DNA from: Corynebacterium marambiense
Lineage (GTDB): Bacteria; Actinomycetota; Actinomycetes; Mycobacteriales; Mycobacteriaceae
Assembly (NCBI RefSeq): GCF_016342275.1
Contig: NZ_JAEIOT010000007.1
Coordinates: 310,001-374,000, forward strand
DNA: 64,000 bases
Reading direction: 5' to 3'
The notes beneath the pieces were generated by a model. That model ran no database searches and was not told the origin of the DNA. It saw only the letters and a list, made by a program, of their open reading frames with translations. Numbering within the stretch: the stretch's first letter is position 1; every line of letters begins with the position of its first letter. A program made the translations under genes and the position numbers. Positions 18,615 to 27,921 of this stretch are shown here, in pieces.

Positions 18615-18620
18615 TATAGT
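18615..18620 (+). promoter_or_regulatory. -10 element (TATAGT), leaderless candidate for oxyR
   Basis: TATAGT ends 7 nt before the ATG at 18628. TTATC upstream (18597-18601) and GATAG (18621-18625) form a spaced inverted pair around it that might belong to an OxyR site; that reading is tentative. Confidence 0.5.
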
Positions 18621-18627
18621 GATAGGT

Positions 18628-19608
18628 ATGAGCAATAAAGAGTACCGCCCGACACTCGCGCAGTTGCGAACATTCGTCACCATCGCCGAAAACCGCCACT
18701 TCGGGACGGCTGCAGCGAAACTGTCGATCTCTCAACCGAGTCTGTCCCAGGCACTGGTGGCGCTCGAGACCGGACTGGGGGTACAGCTGATCGAGCGCTC
18801 CACCCGGCGCGTGATCGTCACCCCGACGGGTGAGGAACTGCTTCCATCCGCGAAGGCGACCCTCGACGCCGCAGAGACGTTTCTCGCCATGGCTCGTGGA
18901 GCCTGCGGAAGCCTCACCGGTCCACTGGCGCTCGGAATGATCCCGACCGTCGCCCCGTACATCCTTCCGAGGCTCCTCCGGCACGTCACCTCGGAGCTAC
19001 CCGATCTCCAACCCTGCATCATCGAAGACCAGACCAAACACCTGCTCGAACAACTCCGGGACGGACAAATCGACTGCGCCGTGGTCGCGCTTCCCGTAGC
19101 GGGGACCGGGCTCGCGACCGATGCTCTCTACGATGAGAATTTCGCCATCGTCGTGCCGGAGACCTCTCCGCTGGCGGGCCGCGAGGACGTGACTCTCCCG
19201 GAGGTCAGGCAACTGAACCTCCTGCTCCTTGATGATGGCCATTGCTTACGGGACCAGATCATCGATCTCTGCCAGAGCCCGGACTTCTCTCCGATCTCCT
19301 CAGGACCGGGAACAGCGACGACCCGCGCGGCAAGTCTGTCGACAGTGATGCAGTGTGTGGCCGGCGAGCTGGGAACGACACTGGTCCCGGTCAGCGCGAT
19401 CCCCTCCGAATGTAACCGCCCCGGCCTTGCCGTCGCACACTTCGCCCCGGGGATCGACGCGCACCGGACCATCGGGCTCGCTTACCGCGCATCCTCGGCA
19501 CGGCGGGAGGAGTTCCAGCAACTCGGCGAACTCATCCGCTCCGCCTACACGGAAACCGTGTCCGGGCTCAGCGGCACGTCAATGCCACACGCCACAGATG
19601 CCGATTGA
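18628..19608 (+). CDS. oxyR: Peroxide-sensing LysR-type regulator OxyR
   Basis: Redox-switched transcription factor, 326 residues. The N-terminal LysR helix-turn-helix is LAQLRTFVTIAENRHFGTAAAKLSISQPSLSQALVALE. The sensing pair lies in LLDDGHCLRDQIIDLC; the nine-residue cysteine spacing equals C199-C208 of E. coli OxyR. It is divergent from ahpC-ahpD, its expected target. The ATG at 18628 was chosen because a TATAGT box lies 7 nt before it; upstream in-frame sequence overlaps the shared promoter region. hrpA follows after 69 bp in the same direction. Confidence 0.94.
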   Translation: MSNKEYRPTLAQLRTFVTIAENRHFGTAAAKLSISQPSLSQALVALETGLGVQLIERSTRRVIVTPTGEELLPSAKATLDAAETFLAMARGACGSLTGPLALGMIPTVAPYILPRLLRHVTSELPDLQPCIIEDQTKHLLEQLRDGQIDCAVVALPVAGTGLATDALYDENFAIVVPETSPLAGREDVTLPEVRQLNLLLLDDGHCLRDQIIDLCQSPDFSPISSGPGTATTRAASLSTVMQCVAGELGTTLVPVSAIPSECNRPGLAVAHFAPGIDAHRTIGLAYRASSARREEFQQLGELIRSAYTETVSGLSGTSMPHATDAD

Positions 19609-19677
19609 CAACACCCTCCCCTCACCGCCACCGCCACCGCCCGCGACTCCGCACCCGGTTAAGATGAACCCCTAGTG

Positions 19678-22600
19678 ATGACAACGACTGACTCCAGCCC
19701 CCAGGCCACCGCCCCATCGAAGAAGGACCTCACCGAACGTCTCCACGACGTGTCCCTCGCCGATGAGAGATCCCTCCGTCGGAGACTCCGTAAGGCACGC
19801 TCCCCCCAGGCGTTGCACGCTATCGCGCGTGACATCGGTACCGCACAGGTGAAGATGGCTGCCCGGGTTGCGGCGATCCCCGCCATCACTTTCCCGGCCC
19901 AACTCCCCGTTACCGCGCGGCGCGAGGACATTGCGGACGCAATCCGGGACAACCAGGTGGTGATCATCGCCGGGGAAACCGGTTCCGGCAAGACCACCCA
20001 GATCCCGAAGATCTGCCTCGAACTGGGCCGCGGACGGCGTGGGCTCATTGGACACACACAGCCGAGGCGTCTGGCTGCCAGGACCGTGGCAGAACGGATC
20101 GCCGATGAGCTCGAGCAGAGCGTCGGCGAGTCCGTCGGCTACGCCATCCGCTTCGATGACCGGGTCTCGGCATCGACATCGGTCAAGTTGATGACCGACG
20201 GTATTCTCCTCGCCGAGATGCAACGTGACCGGTACCTCTACGCCTACGACACGATCATCATCGACGAGGCCCACGAACGCAGTCTCAACATCGACTTCCT
20301 CCTCGGGTATCTCAAGCAGCTGCTCCCTCGACGGCCGGACCTGAAGGTCATCGTCACCTCGGCGACCATCGATCCCGAGGCATTCGCGGAGCACTTCCAC
20401 GACGCCGGGGGAAGACCCGCCCCGATCATCGAAGTATCGGGCCGGACCTTCCCGGTCGAGATCCGGTACCGGCCCCTCGAGTTCGAGGTAGACGGTAAGA
20501 CCGTCGACCAGGATCCACTCGATGGGCTTCTCGACGCCATCGAGGAGCTCATGACCATTGGCCCCGGTGACATCCTCTGTTTCTTTGCCGGGGAAAGCGA
20601 CATCCGGGATGCGATGGAGGCCATCGAAGGGCGCCGATGGCGGGGTGTGGAGGTCACTCCCCTGTTCGGCCGGCTCTCCAACGCCGAACAGCACAGGGTG
20701 TTCTCGAGCCACCGAGGCCGCAGGATCGTCCTCGCCACCAACATCGCCGAAACCTCGCTGACTGTCCCCGGAATCCACTACGTCGTCGACACCGGTCTGG
20801 CCCGGATATCGCGCTACTCCGTCCGGACGAAGGTGCAGCGCCTTCCCATCGAACCGATCTCGCAGGCTTCCGCTAACCAACGGTCCGGCCGCTGTGGACG
20901 CGTCGCGGACGGCGTCGCCATCCGCCTCTACTCGGAAGACGACTTCACCACCCGACCGGAGTTCACGGATCCGGAAATCCTCAGGACGAACCTGGCCAGC
21001 GTGATCCTGCAGATGGCGTCCCTCCGGCTCGGGGACATCACCGACTTCCCGTTCATCCAGGCACCTGACAACAGGTCTGTCCGCGACGGTCTTCTGCTTC
21101 TCCACGAACTCGGAGCCTTAGCCGAGGGCGAAGACAACGGCGCACCCGAGCTCACACCGGTGGGCCGACAACTCGCCCGTATCCCGGTCGATCCCCGCAT
21201 GGCCCGCATGCTCGTCGAAGCGGAGAAGCTCGGTTGCCTGCACGAGGTCATCGTCATCGTCGCAGCACTCACGATCCAGGACGTCCGGGAACGGCCCCTC
21301 GATCACCAGGCACAAGCCGATCAGTCGCACGCTCGGTTCAAGGACACTACCTCGGATTTCCTCGGCTACCTCAAGCTGTGGGGCTACCTCCACGACACAC
21401 GCGACGAAGTGAGCGGAAACGCATTCCGGAAACGGATGAAGAAGGAGTTCCTCCACTACGTCCGGATCCGCGAATGGTTCGATCTGGTCAGGCAACTGCG
21501 TGGTGTCGCCAAACAACTCGGGTGGACTGCGGCCGAGGACGTGGCGACAAAGACCGACCCCCGTTCCGTTCATACCGCGTTACTCTCCGGTCTCCTTTCC
21601 CACATTGGCATGAGGATCGGCGATTCCCGGGAGTTCCAGGGCGCCCGCGGAACAAAGTTCATGGTGTTCCCCGGCTCAGCCCTCGCCAGGAAGCCGCCGC
21701 AGTTCGTCATGGCTGCGGAGCTCGTCGAAACCTCAAAGCTGTGGGCCCGTGATGTGGCAGGAATCGAGCCCGAGGCTGTCGAGCGAATCGCGCCGCATCT
21801 GCTGCGCCACTCCTATTCGGAACCGTTCTGGTCGGCCAAGCGGACGGCGGCGATGGTCCACCAGAAGTCAACGCTCTACGGGGTCACAATCATCGCGGAT
21901 CGGAGTGTGCCGTACCACCGCGTTGATCCGACCGCGGCCCGGGACATGTTCATCCGGCACGCGCTCATCGACGGCGACTGGACGACCCACCACAGTTTCT
22001 TCCACGAGAACCGCGAGATGCTCGAGGACGCCGCCGGCCTCGAGGACAAGGCACGCCGTCGCGACATCGTCGTCGACGAGGACACGCTCTTCGAGTTCTA
22101 CGATGCCCGCCTACCAGAGACCGTGACCACCGGCCGGAACTTCGATTCCTGGTGGAAGAAGACCCGCCGGAGCGACCCGGAACTCCTCAACTTCGATCCC
22201 AACGCGCTCATCAATGAGGGAAGCCACGGCATCGACGAGGAGGCATTCCCCGATTTCTGGCGTCAGGGCAGCCTCGATTACGCGCTGACCTACCACTTCG
22301 AACCCGGGGCCGATGATGACGGAGTCACCGTCCGGATCCCGATCCCCCTTCTCGCCGGGGTATCGGACGCGGGATTCGACTGGCTGGTGCCGGGCGTACG
22401 CCGGGAGCTGGTGACTGAGCTGATCCGGACCCTGCCTAAGGCGCTCCGCCGATCCGTTGTCCCGGCGCCAGATTTCGCCGAGCGTGCTCTTCCCCTGCTC
22501 CGCCCCTACTCGGGAACGATCTGCGGTCAACTCGCTGATGTCCTCCGTGGTCTCGGCGGGACCGGCATCAACGATACCGATTTCCGTCCCCGGAACCTGC

Positions 22601-23598
22601 CGGAGCATCTCCGTATCAGTTTTGCGGCAGTGGACAAACGGGGAAGGGTGGTGGACCGAGACCGAAGTCTCGGGGCTCTGAAGCAGCGCAATGTGGAGCA
22701 GATCAACGCCTCCGTCAACCGTGTCAGCAAGGGTATCCAGCGGGCCGCGGCGAAAAACTGGGATGCAACGACCATCGGCAACATTGAGCCCGAGGTTCTG
22801 ACCCACGTCGACGGACAGGAGGTAACTGCATACCCTGCGTTGGTAGCCACCCCTGAAGGAGTCGCCGTCCGGGTCATGCCGACAAAACAGGCAGCGGACT
22901 CGTCAATGCTGACAGCCACGCTCACCCTCCTCATGCGGGAGATAAAGGTGCCGACCAAGCAGATGCTCAAGGGCCTGCCGTTGAAGCAGCGGGTCGCCGT
23001 CGAGAACTATCCGCACGGAGGTGCCGACGGGCTGGTGAATGATGCGCGGGTCGCCTCGATCCGGGATACTCTGCTCGAGGCAGGTGGGCCGGTACGGAAG
23101 CCCGATGCTTTCCGGGGACTCGTGGACAAGGTCGCACCCGAGGTTCCCCGACGGGTACGGGAGGCGGTCACCGGCCTGGCACCGGGACTCGTGGACTATC
23201 ACCGGGTCGCGGACGAACTGTCCCGGTGGACCGGAGAGGCGATCGAGGACATGCGCGCCCAGCTCGATTTCCTCGTCCCGGATCATGCGGTGTCGATCCA
23301 CGGGATCAGCCATCTCAGGCACCTCCCCCGATACCTGGAGGCGATGGCGATCCGCCTCGATTCGATGGAACAGGAACCCGACCGGGATGCGGACAATCAG
23401 GAGACCGTACAGGCGGCCGCCGATTACCTCGAGGACAAGCTGCGCAAGCTACCGGCGGGCCGCGCGAAGACAGCGGAGGTGAAGGAGATCCGCTGGATGA
23501 TCCAGGAACTCCGGGTGAGTCTGTTCGCACAACGGCTCGGAACCCCCCGGCCGGTGAGTCTCAAGCGGATACAGAAGGCAGTTGATCGGCTCCGCTGA
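19678..23598 (+). CDS. hrpA: ATP-dependent RNA helicase HrpA
   Basis: DEAH-box RNA helicase, about 1306 residues, the usual length for bacterial HrpA; E. coli HrpA acts in rescue of stalled or collided ribosomes. Walker A is GETGSGKTTQ, motif II is DEAHERS, motif III TSATID, motif VI QRSGRCGRV, followed by the HA2/OB region and the long HrpA-specific C-terminal domain. ATG at 19678 (a GTG directly before it at 19675 is also possible). TAAGAT at 19660-19665 could serve as -10 for a nearly leaderless message. It converges with nrdR, 14 bp between stops. Confidence 0.95.
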   Translation: MTTTDSSPQATAPSKKDLTERLHDVSLADERSLRRRLRKARSPQALHAIARDIGTAQVKMAARVAAIPAITFPAQLPVTARREDIADAIRDNQVVIIAGETGSGKTTQIPKICLELGRGRRGLIGHTQPRRLAARTVAERIADELEQSVGESVGYAIRFDDRVSASTSVKLMTDGILLAEMQRDRYLYAYDTIIIDEAHERSLNIDFLLGYLKQLLPRRPDLKVIVTSATIDPEAFAEHFHDAGGRPAPIIEVSGRTFPVEIRYRPLEFEVDGKTVDQDPLDGLLDAIEELMTIGPGDILCFFAGESDIRDAMEAIEGRRWRGVEVTPLFGRLSNAEQHRVFSSHRGRRIVLATNIAETSLTVPGIHYVVDTGLARISRYSVRTKVQRLPIEPISQASANQRSGRCGRVADGVAIRLYSEDDFTTRPEFTDPEILRTNLASVILQMASLRLGDITDFPFIQAPDNRSVRDGLLLLHELGALAEGEDNGAPELTPVGRQLARIPVDPRMARMLVEAEKLGCLHEVIVIVAALTIQDVRERPLDHQAQADQSHARFKDTTSDFLGYLKLWGYLHDTRDEVSGNAFRKRMKKEFLHYVRIREWFDLVRQLRGVAKQLGWTAAEDVATKTDPRSVHTALLSGLLSHIGMRIGDSREFQGARGTKFMVFPGSALARKPPQFVMAAELVETSKLWARDVAGIEPEAVERIAPHLLRHSYSEPFWSAKRTAAMVHQKSTLYGVTIIADRSVPYHRVDPTAARDMFIRHALIDGDWTTHHSFFHENREMLEDAAGLEDKARRRDIVVDEDTLFEFYDARLPETVTTGRNFDSWWKKTRRSDPELLNFDPNALINEGSHGIDEEAFPDFWRQGSLDYALTYHFEPGADDDGVTVRIPIPLLAGVSDAGFDWLVPGVRRELVTELIRTLPKALRRSVVPAPDFAERALPLLRPYSGTICGQLADVLRGLGGTGINDTDFRPRNLPEHLRISFAAVDKRGRVVDRDRSLGALKQRNVEQINASVNRVSKGIQRAAAKNWDATTIGNIEPEVLTHVDGQEVTAYPALVATPEGVAVRVMPTKQAADSSMLTATLTLLMREIKVPTKQMLKGLPLKQRVAVENYPHGGADGLVNDARVASIRDTLLEAGGPVRKPDAFRGLVDKVAPEVPRRVREAVTGLAPGLVDYHRVADELSRWTGEAIEDMRAQLDFLVPDHAVSIHGISHLRHLPRYLEAMAIRLDSMEQEPDRDADNQETVQAAADYLEDKLRKLPAGRAKTAEVKEIRWMIQELRVSLFAQRLGTPRPVSLKRIQKAVDRLR

Positions 23599-23612
23599 GA
23601 ACGTTCTTCCCC

Positions 23613-24068
23613 TCAGGCTTCACGGGAGCGACGACGCATCAACCGGATCTCCGATTCGAAGTCACCGGCCGATTCGAAGGACTTGTAGACCGACGCGAAC
23701 CGCAGGTATGCGACCTCGTCGAGCTCACGAAGGGGCTTAAGGATCGCCAACCCGATCGTGTTCGCCGGAACCTGCGAACTACCGTGTTGACGGACGGTCT
23801 CCTCCACCTGCTGAGCGAGGCGTTTGAGCGCGTCGTCAGAGACATCCCGCCCCTGGCACGCACGCCGTACACCGGTGATAACCTTCTCCCTGCTGAATGG
23901 CTCGGACACCCCGTTTCGCTTGACCACCATCAGCACAGCCTTCTCGACGGTCGTGAACCGACCGTGACAGCTACTGCACTCACGACGCCGTCTGACCGCC
24001 GAACCACCGTCGACGGTGCGCGAATCGATCACTCGGGACGTTGACTGGTGACAGAAGGGGCAGTGCAC
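23613..24068 (-). CDS. nrdR: Ribonucleotide reductase repressor NrdR
   Basis: ATP/dATP-sensing repressor of ribonucleotide reductase genes, 151 residues. The zinc ribbon uses C3, C6, C31 and C34 (HCPFCHQST and ECSSCHGRF), followed by the ATP-cone domain ([28 protein letters not shown]). ATG at 24068. It lies next to the lexA divergon, as in other actinobacteria, and is preceded by the small membrane-protein gene in the same direction. Confidence 0.96.
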   Translation of the reverse strand: MHCPFCHQSTSRVIDSRTVDGGSAVRRRRECSSCHGRFTTVEKAVLMVVKRNGVSEPFSREKVITGVRRACQGRDVSDDALKRLAQQVEETVRQHGSSQVPANTIGLAILKPLRELDEVAYLRFASVYKSFESAGDFESEIRLMRRRSREA

Positions 24069-24161
24069 TGGCGGATCCTCATCAACTCGGAGATTCTGGG
24101 GCCGGACCTCGGACCTCCATCCTAGTTCGGACGCGGTGCATCAGTGAACCGCTGCCGAGGG

Positions 24162-24569
24162 CTAACGCAGGACCGCAACGGAGCTCGTGGAAGATTGCGT
24201 CCCCTCCCCTGCGGGCGCACCACCGGACGGTGCGGAGATGAACAGCCCCGCGAACAGGGCGCTACCGATAAGCGCTCCTGCGAGATACGTCCGCAACGCT
24301 GCACCCCGACCCGCTGCACGTCCGACAGCCCAGCCGTCACGTCCAACACCGTCATCGCAGTGCTCCCGCGGAGTTGGACCGGGTGTTCTATATTCGCATT
24401 TTATGATTCGAACGCCACCACCGCCATACGGGGAGATGGGCCAACACTGGCCATTCCAAACGGCGGCCGCGGAAGCACCGGAAGATCTGGCGAATTCATT
24501 GCCCTGACGTCGGGATACCCTGTTTCCTACATTGCCGTTCAGGATGGTCACGTTCTGTTCCTTCGTCAT
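24162..24569 (-). CDS. Small single-span membrane protein divergent from lexA (divS/chiZ position)
   Basis: Possible SOS-induced cell-division inhibitor. The frame gives up to 135 residues; only the last 60 look convincingly protein-like: an arginine-rich run, one membrane segment (TYLAGALIGSALFAGLFI) and a Gly/Ser/Thr tail ending SSVAVLR. In mycobacteria the gene at this place (Rv2719c/ChiZ) continues from a similar VAVVRV into a LysM domain; here translation stops there and no LysM fits before nrdR. The ATG at 24569 is chosen because TACGCT ends 7 nt before it; a start at 24608 is possible. SOS-like boxes lie upstream. Could be divS-like or a remnant. Confidence 0.45.
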   Translation of the reverse strand: MTKEQNVTILNGNVGNRVSRRQGNEFARSSGASAAAVWNGQCWPISPYGGGGVRIIKCEYRTPGPTPREHCDDGVGRDGWAVGRAAGRGAALRTYLAGALIGSALFAGLFISAPSGGAPAGEGTQSSTSSVAVLR

Positions 24570-24576
24570 GTCGGTG

Positions 24577-24582
24577 AGCGTA
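24577..24582 (-). promoter_or_regulatory. -10 element (TACGCT) for the divS-like gene
   Basis: On the minus strand TACGCT ends 7 nt before the ATG at 24569. SOS-like boxes occupy 24601-24647, directly upstream of this promoter. Confidence 0.4.
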
Positions 24583-24600
24583 GCTGAAGCATCGGACCTT

Positions 24601-24647
24601 TCGAACATTGTTTTCGTTCAAGTGTTCGAACTGGACCGTATGTTCGA
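24601..24647. promoter_or_regulatory. Cluster of LexA (SOS) boxes
   Basis: Compared with the corynebacterial SOS box TCGAAMANNTGTTCGA (from memory): 24614-24629 matches 12 of 14 fixed positions and 24632-24647 matches 11 of 14; 24601-24607 is a perfect left half-site. They lie between the divergent divS-like gene and lexA. Confidence 0.65.
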
Positions 24648-24693
24648 TTTATAACAGGCGACCGGGACATTGTCTAGCCCCAGCCCCAAATTT

Positions 24694-24713
24694 TCGAACA
24701 CGCGTGTTAAGAT
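24694..24713 (+). promoter_or_regulatory. lexA promoter with overlapping LexA half-site
   Basis: A perfect left SOS half-site TCGAACA (24694-24700) is part of the palindrome AACACGCGTGTT and abuts a good -10 element TAAGAT (24708-24713). A further 11-of-14 SOS-like box is at 24767-24782. This fits LexA autoregulation. Confidence 0.5.
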
Positions 24714-24974
24714 CGTGCAAAACTATGTAGGGTGGAGTGCACCATTAACACCACTTCCTCACCACCTCAACGAACTGTTCGAACGCCGAAGAGAAGCCTG
24801 AGACAGCGAGGAGACAATGCTGGGGGCGACCTGGAATCACCGGCCGCTTCGCAGAGTCCCAGCTAAACCTCAAACCCAAAGGCCTATAGGACACGGCGGC
24901 CAAGACCTCCGGGCCCACGTTCCCACCAAGCAACAGGCCCCGCACCACACCACGACGACAACCAGGAGACCCAG

Positions 24975-25646
24975 ATGTCGACCGCCAGAAAATACGACCC
25001 GTCCGAACTCTCCCCACGACAGCGCCGAATTCTCGAAGTCATCCAGGATGCCGTGGTACTACGTGGCTACCCGCCGAGCATCCGCGAAATCGGTGATGCC
25101 GCAGGCCTCCAATCCACCTCCTCCGTGGCCTATCAGCTCAAGGAACTCGAGAAGAAGGGCTTCCTCCGCCGAGACCCGAACAAGCCTCGCGCCGTGGACG
25201 TGCGCAACATGCCCGGCCCGACACGGAGCCGGGCCCGGAAGGTTCAGCAGCCGGAGTCCACAGATCAGGCTCAAACCAGCATGGTCCCCGCTCTCGGCGC
25301 CATCGCGGCAGGCAGCCCGATTCTCGCCGAACAGAATGTGCAGGAGTATTATCCGCTCCCCACGGAGTTCGTGGGAGACGGTGAGCTCTTCATGCTTGAG
25401 GTCGTCGGGGAGTCCATGCGTGACGCGGCGATACTCGACGGCGACTGGGTCATTATCAGGAGTCAACCGGTTGCCGAGCAGGGTGAATTCGTTGCAGCGA
25501 TGATTGACGGCGAAGCCACCGTCAAGGAGTTCCACCGCGATTCATCTGGTGTCTGGCTGCTCCCCCACAACGACGCATTTTCGCCGATCAACGGCGACCA
25601 CGCTGAGATCATGGGCAAAGTCGTCTCGGTCATCCGTAAGCTCTAA
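24975..25646 (+). CDS. lexA: SOS repressor LexA
   Basis: Represses DNA-damage genes and self-cleaves when RecA is activated; 223 residues. N-terminal winged helix ([50 protein letters not shown]), cleavage site A112-G113 in GAIAAGSP, catalytic S147 (VGESMRD) and K184 (ATVKEF). All catalytic residues are intact. ATG at 24975 with AGGAG upstream. The leader of roughly 260 nt carries SOS-like sites. sugR follows in the same direction after 438 bp. Confidence 0.97.
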   Translation: MSTARKYDPSELSPRQRRILEVIQDAVVLRGYPPSIREIGDAAGLQSTSSVAYQLKELEKKGFLRRDPNKPRAVDVRNMPGPTRSRARKVQQPESTDQAQTSMVPALGAIAAGSPILAEQNVQEYYPLPTEFVGDGELFMLEVVGESMRDAAILDGDWVIIRSQPVAEQGEFVAAMIDGEATVKEFHRDSSGVWLLPHNDAFSPINGDHAEIMGKVVSVIRKL

Positions 25647-26084
25647 CCACCACCGGAAACGACCCCAGGCGACACGAGGCCGATATCGGGCAACTACACG
25701 CGATCGGGGGGTTGTTGTCTGTTTCTCAGAAAACACCAGCCGGTTCCCCCAATCCGGTTTCCGAATCCCACATATTCCCGTTAAGCTGCGATTATATGTG
25801 GTTTTCTATATCTTCTCCACGAAAGGACACCTGCTGAACGCCTGTGAATTTGTGGTTTTGCTCTCCTACCAGCGCCCTATTTCGTCCGTTTGTTTCGTTT
25901 TTGTGGGAGACTGGAACAGTTAATCAAAAAGGCAGGCCAAGTCACCGACTGTCGATGATCCTCCCCCACGTCGCACCCGAAACAATCATCATGCCCGCGA
26001 CGTATTCATCATCCAGCCGTTGTTCCCAGTGGTGGAACACTGTTCCCACCACAACAGGTTCCTGCCGTGCACCAAGGAGGACCC
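25647..26084 (+). promoter_or_regulatory. lexA-sugR intergenic region
   Basis: 438 bp without a gene. It holds an AT-rich block (about 25720-25930), unusual for this window, likely containing the sugR promoter; candidate elements such as TTATAT near 25790 can be seen but none is decisive. The sugR ribosome site AAGGAGG lies at 26074-26080. Confidence 0.4.
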
Positions 26085-26864
26085 ATGTACGCAGAGGAAC
26101 GCCGTAGGCAGATCGCGTCACTGACCGCTGTAGAGGGCCGTGTCAATGTCACCGAATTGGCAGAACGCTTTGAGGTGACCGCGGAGACCATCAGGCGAGA
26201 TCTCGCGGTACTCGACAGTGAAGGAACCGTTCACAGGGTTCACGGTGGCGCTGTCGCTAGTCAGAACTTCCAGACGGCCGAGTTAGCAGTTGATGTTCGG
26301 GCCAAGAGTGCGTCATCAGCCAAATCCGCCATCGCCCGCGCCGCCGTCGATTACCTACCGGATCCCCAGGGCGGAATGTTCCTGGACGCCGGAACGACGC
26401 TCGCCGCACTCGCTGACCTCATTTCAGCCCATCCGATGGGCCCGCGCTGGTCCATCGTGACGAACTGCCTTCCAATCGCCCTCAAGATGGCTTCCGCCGG
26501 ATTGGATGAAGTTCAGCTCCTCGGTGGATCTGTCCGTTCCATTACCCAAGCGGTCGTCGGGGACACAGCACTTCGGACCCTCGCTCTCATGCGGGCGGAC
26601 GTCGCGTTCATCGGGACCAACGCCCTGACACTCGACCATGGGCTCTCCACGGCTGACAGTCAGGAAGCCGCTGTGAAGCGGTCGATGATCATCAACGCAC
26701 GGAAAGTCGTCGTCCTCTGCGACGCGACCAAGATGGGGTGCGACTACATGGTCAGTTTCGCGAGTGTCGATGACATCGACGTCGTCATCACCGATTCCGC
26801 GGCACCCCGGTCCTTCGTTGATGCACTTCGGGAACGCGATATTGAGGTCGTGATCGCGGAGTGA
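26085..26864 (+). CDS. sugR: DeoR-type sugar-metabolism regulator SugR
   Basis: Repressor of PTS and glycolytic genes in corynebacteria, released by sugar phosphates; 259 residues. The N-terminal MYAEERRRQIASLTAVEGRVNVTELAERFEVTAETIRRDLAVL and the C-terminal sensor domain (FLDAGTTLAALADLI, GTNALTLDHGLSTADSQEAAVK) follow C. glutamicum SugR closely, as I remember that sequence. ATG at 26085 with AAGGAGG 4 nt upstream. Its stop overlaps the GTG of the next gene (GTGA), so a PfkB-like protein is translationally coupled to it. Confidence 0.95.
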   Translation: MYAEERRRQIASLTAVEGRVNVTELAERFEVTAETIRRDLAVLDSEGTVHRVHGGAVASQNFQTAELAVDVRAKSASSAKSAIARAAVDYLPDPQGGMFLDAGTTLAALADLISAHPMGPRWSIVTNCLPIALKMASAGLDEVQLLGGSVRSITQAVVGDTALRTLALMRADVAFIGTNALTLDHGLSTADSQEAAVKRSMIINARKVVVLCDATKMGCDYMVSFASVDDIDVVITDSAAPRSFVDALRERDIEVVIAE

Positions 26865-27826
26865 TTCTCACGGTTACTCCGACCCCCGTACTCGAACGGT
26901 CAGGCGTGATCGGTGTCCCTCTCACCGGTGGTGATGTCCTCCGGCTCCAGCAGGTGGACACCTACCCGGCAGGGTGCGGGGTGACGGTGTCACGTCTGGC
27001 CTACCTCGCCGGACATCGGACACACGCCATTTTCCCAGCGCCGGAGATCAGCCAGTACCTCCGAATGATCGGACTCGTGGGGCTACCACACGACTATGTT
27101 CCGGTTGCCGGCCCAATCCAGACCCGGTTCCTTATCACAGACAGCACCGGCGAATCCACGCAGTTCCTAGATCCGGCGATGCCCCTTGATGCTATTCAAC
27201 TCGCACAACTCCGGGATCTCACGGTGACCAGGGCCGAGGACGCCGAGTGGGTTGTCCTTGGAGGTCCGCTCCCTGACGTCGCCCCGAATGGGTGGTACGT
27301 CGAGGTCATCCGGGCCCTCGCCCTCTACCATCCAGGGGTCCGGACCGCGGTCGCCACCTCCGGGGGACCACTCCGCGCTCTCCTCCGACAGCTTTCAGCC
27401 ATCACACCGTCCGTCCTTGCGCTTCGCAACGAAGACATCACTGATCTGCTCCCCGGGTCGACGTTGGCTGCGGTCGACGTTGCTCTCCGGGCCGGTGACT
27501 TGGCACTGCTCGGGCCGGCCATCTGCCCTATGCTGGAGGCCGGTGTGTCAGAGGTTGTCGTCAGCTGTCCGCCGGATACGGCAGTAGTCTTCGGAACCGG
27601 TTCCGGCTACGTCGCCCGGTCCACCTTACGTACAGCTGCCGACGGTGACCGTTTCCGGGAAGTTCTCCTCGCGGGTTACCTCATGAGTGACGCAGACGAC
27701 GAGCGGGAGAAAGTGTCCTCCGCACTCGCCTATGCCACGGCCGACGAGTCTCTCCACGACGACGAGCTACCCACCCCGGACCTGGTGGACCTCGGAACGG
27801 TGTACGGAACCAGGCTGAGCTACTGA
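26861..27826 (+). CDS. Degenerate PfkB-family (1-phosphofructokinase-like) protein
   Basis: A 321-residue PfkB-fold protein occupying the place of pfkB1 in C. glutamicum. Compared with the intact paralogue at 30080-31051, key motifs are lost: TPNPSID is TPTPVLE, GGKGINVA is AGCGVTVS, VDTSDGPL is VATSGGPL, and the catalytic TVGAGDCTLAGYL is TAADGDRFREVLLAGYL. The frame is complete, with ordinary codon use and a GTG start coupled to sugR (GTGA at 26861-26864), so it is not a decaying pseudogene by appearance. It may be a pseudo-enzyme, perhaps a sugar-phosphate sensor linked to SugR; that is inference. Confidence 0.75.
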   Translation: MILTVTPTPVLERSGVIGVPLTGGDVLRLQQVDTYPAGCGVTVSRLAYLAGHRTHAIFPAPEISQYLRMIGLVGLPHDYVPVAGPIQTRFLITDSTGESTQFLDPAMPLDAIQLAQLRDLTVTRAEDAEWVVLGGPLPDVAPNGWYVEVIRALALYHPGVRTAVATSGGPLRALLRQLSAITPSVLALRNEDITDLLPGSTLAAVDVALRAGDLALLGPAICPMLEAGVSEVVVSCPPDTAVVFGTGSGYVARSTLRTAADGDRFREVLLAGYLMSDADDEREKVSSALAYATADESLHDDELPTPDLVDLGTVYGTRLSY

Positions 27827-27872
27827 GTTCGGATCTTCCGGTACCAGGATTCTCCGGTCGCCCACGGACAGA

Positions 27873-27912
27873 AAAGCCGCCCCAGAACCTCGCGGTTTCC
27901 GGGACGGCCTTC
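27873..27912. terminator. Bidirectional terminator between pfkB-like gene and ptsI
   Basis: AAGCCGCCCC (27874-27883) faces GGGACGGCCTT (27901-27911), an imperfect stem flanked by AAAA on one side and TTCTTG on the other. It lies between two convergent stop codons. Confidence 0.65.
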
Positions 27913-27921
27913 TTGTTGGAC

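Noticed and set aside
19672..21105. 477-codon minus-strand frame
   Set aside because: Antisense to the N-terminal part of hrpA.
24122..24355. 77-codon minus-strand frame starting with ATG behind GGGAG
   Set aside because: It has a fair ribosome site, but its product is an arginine- and cysteine-rich run without any domain, and the overlapping frame at 24162 encodes a plausible membrane segment. Not fully excluded.
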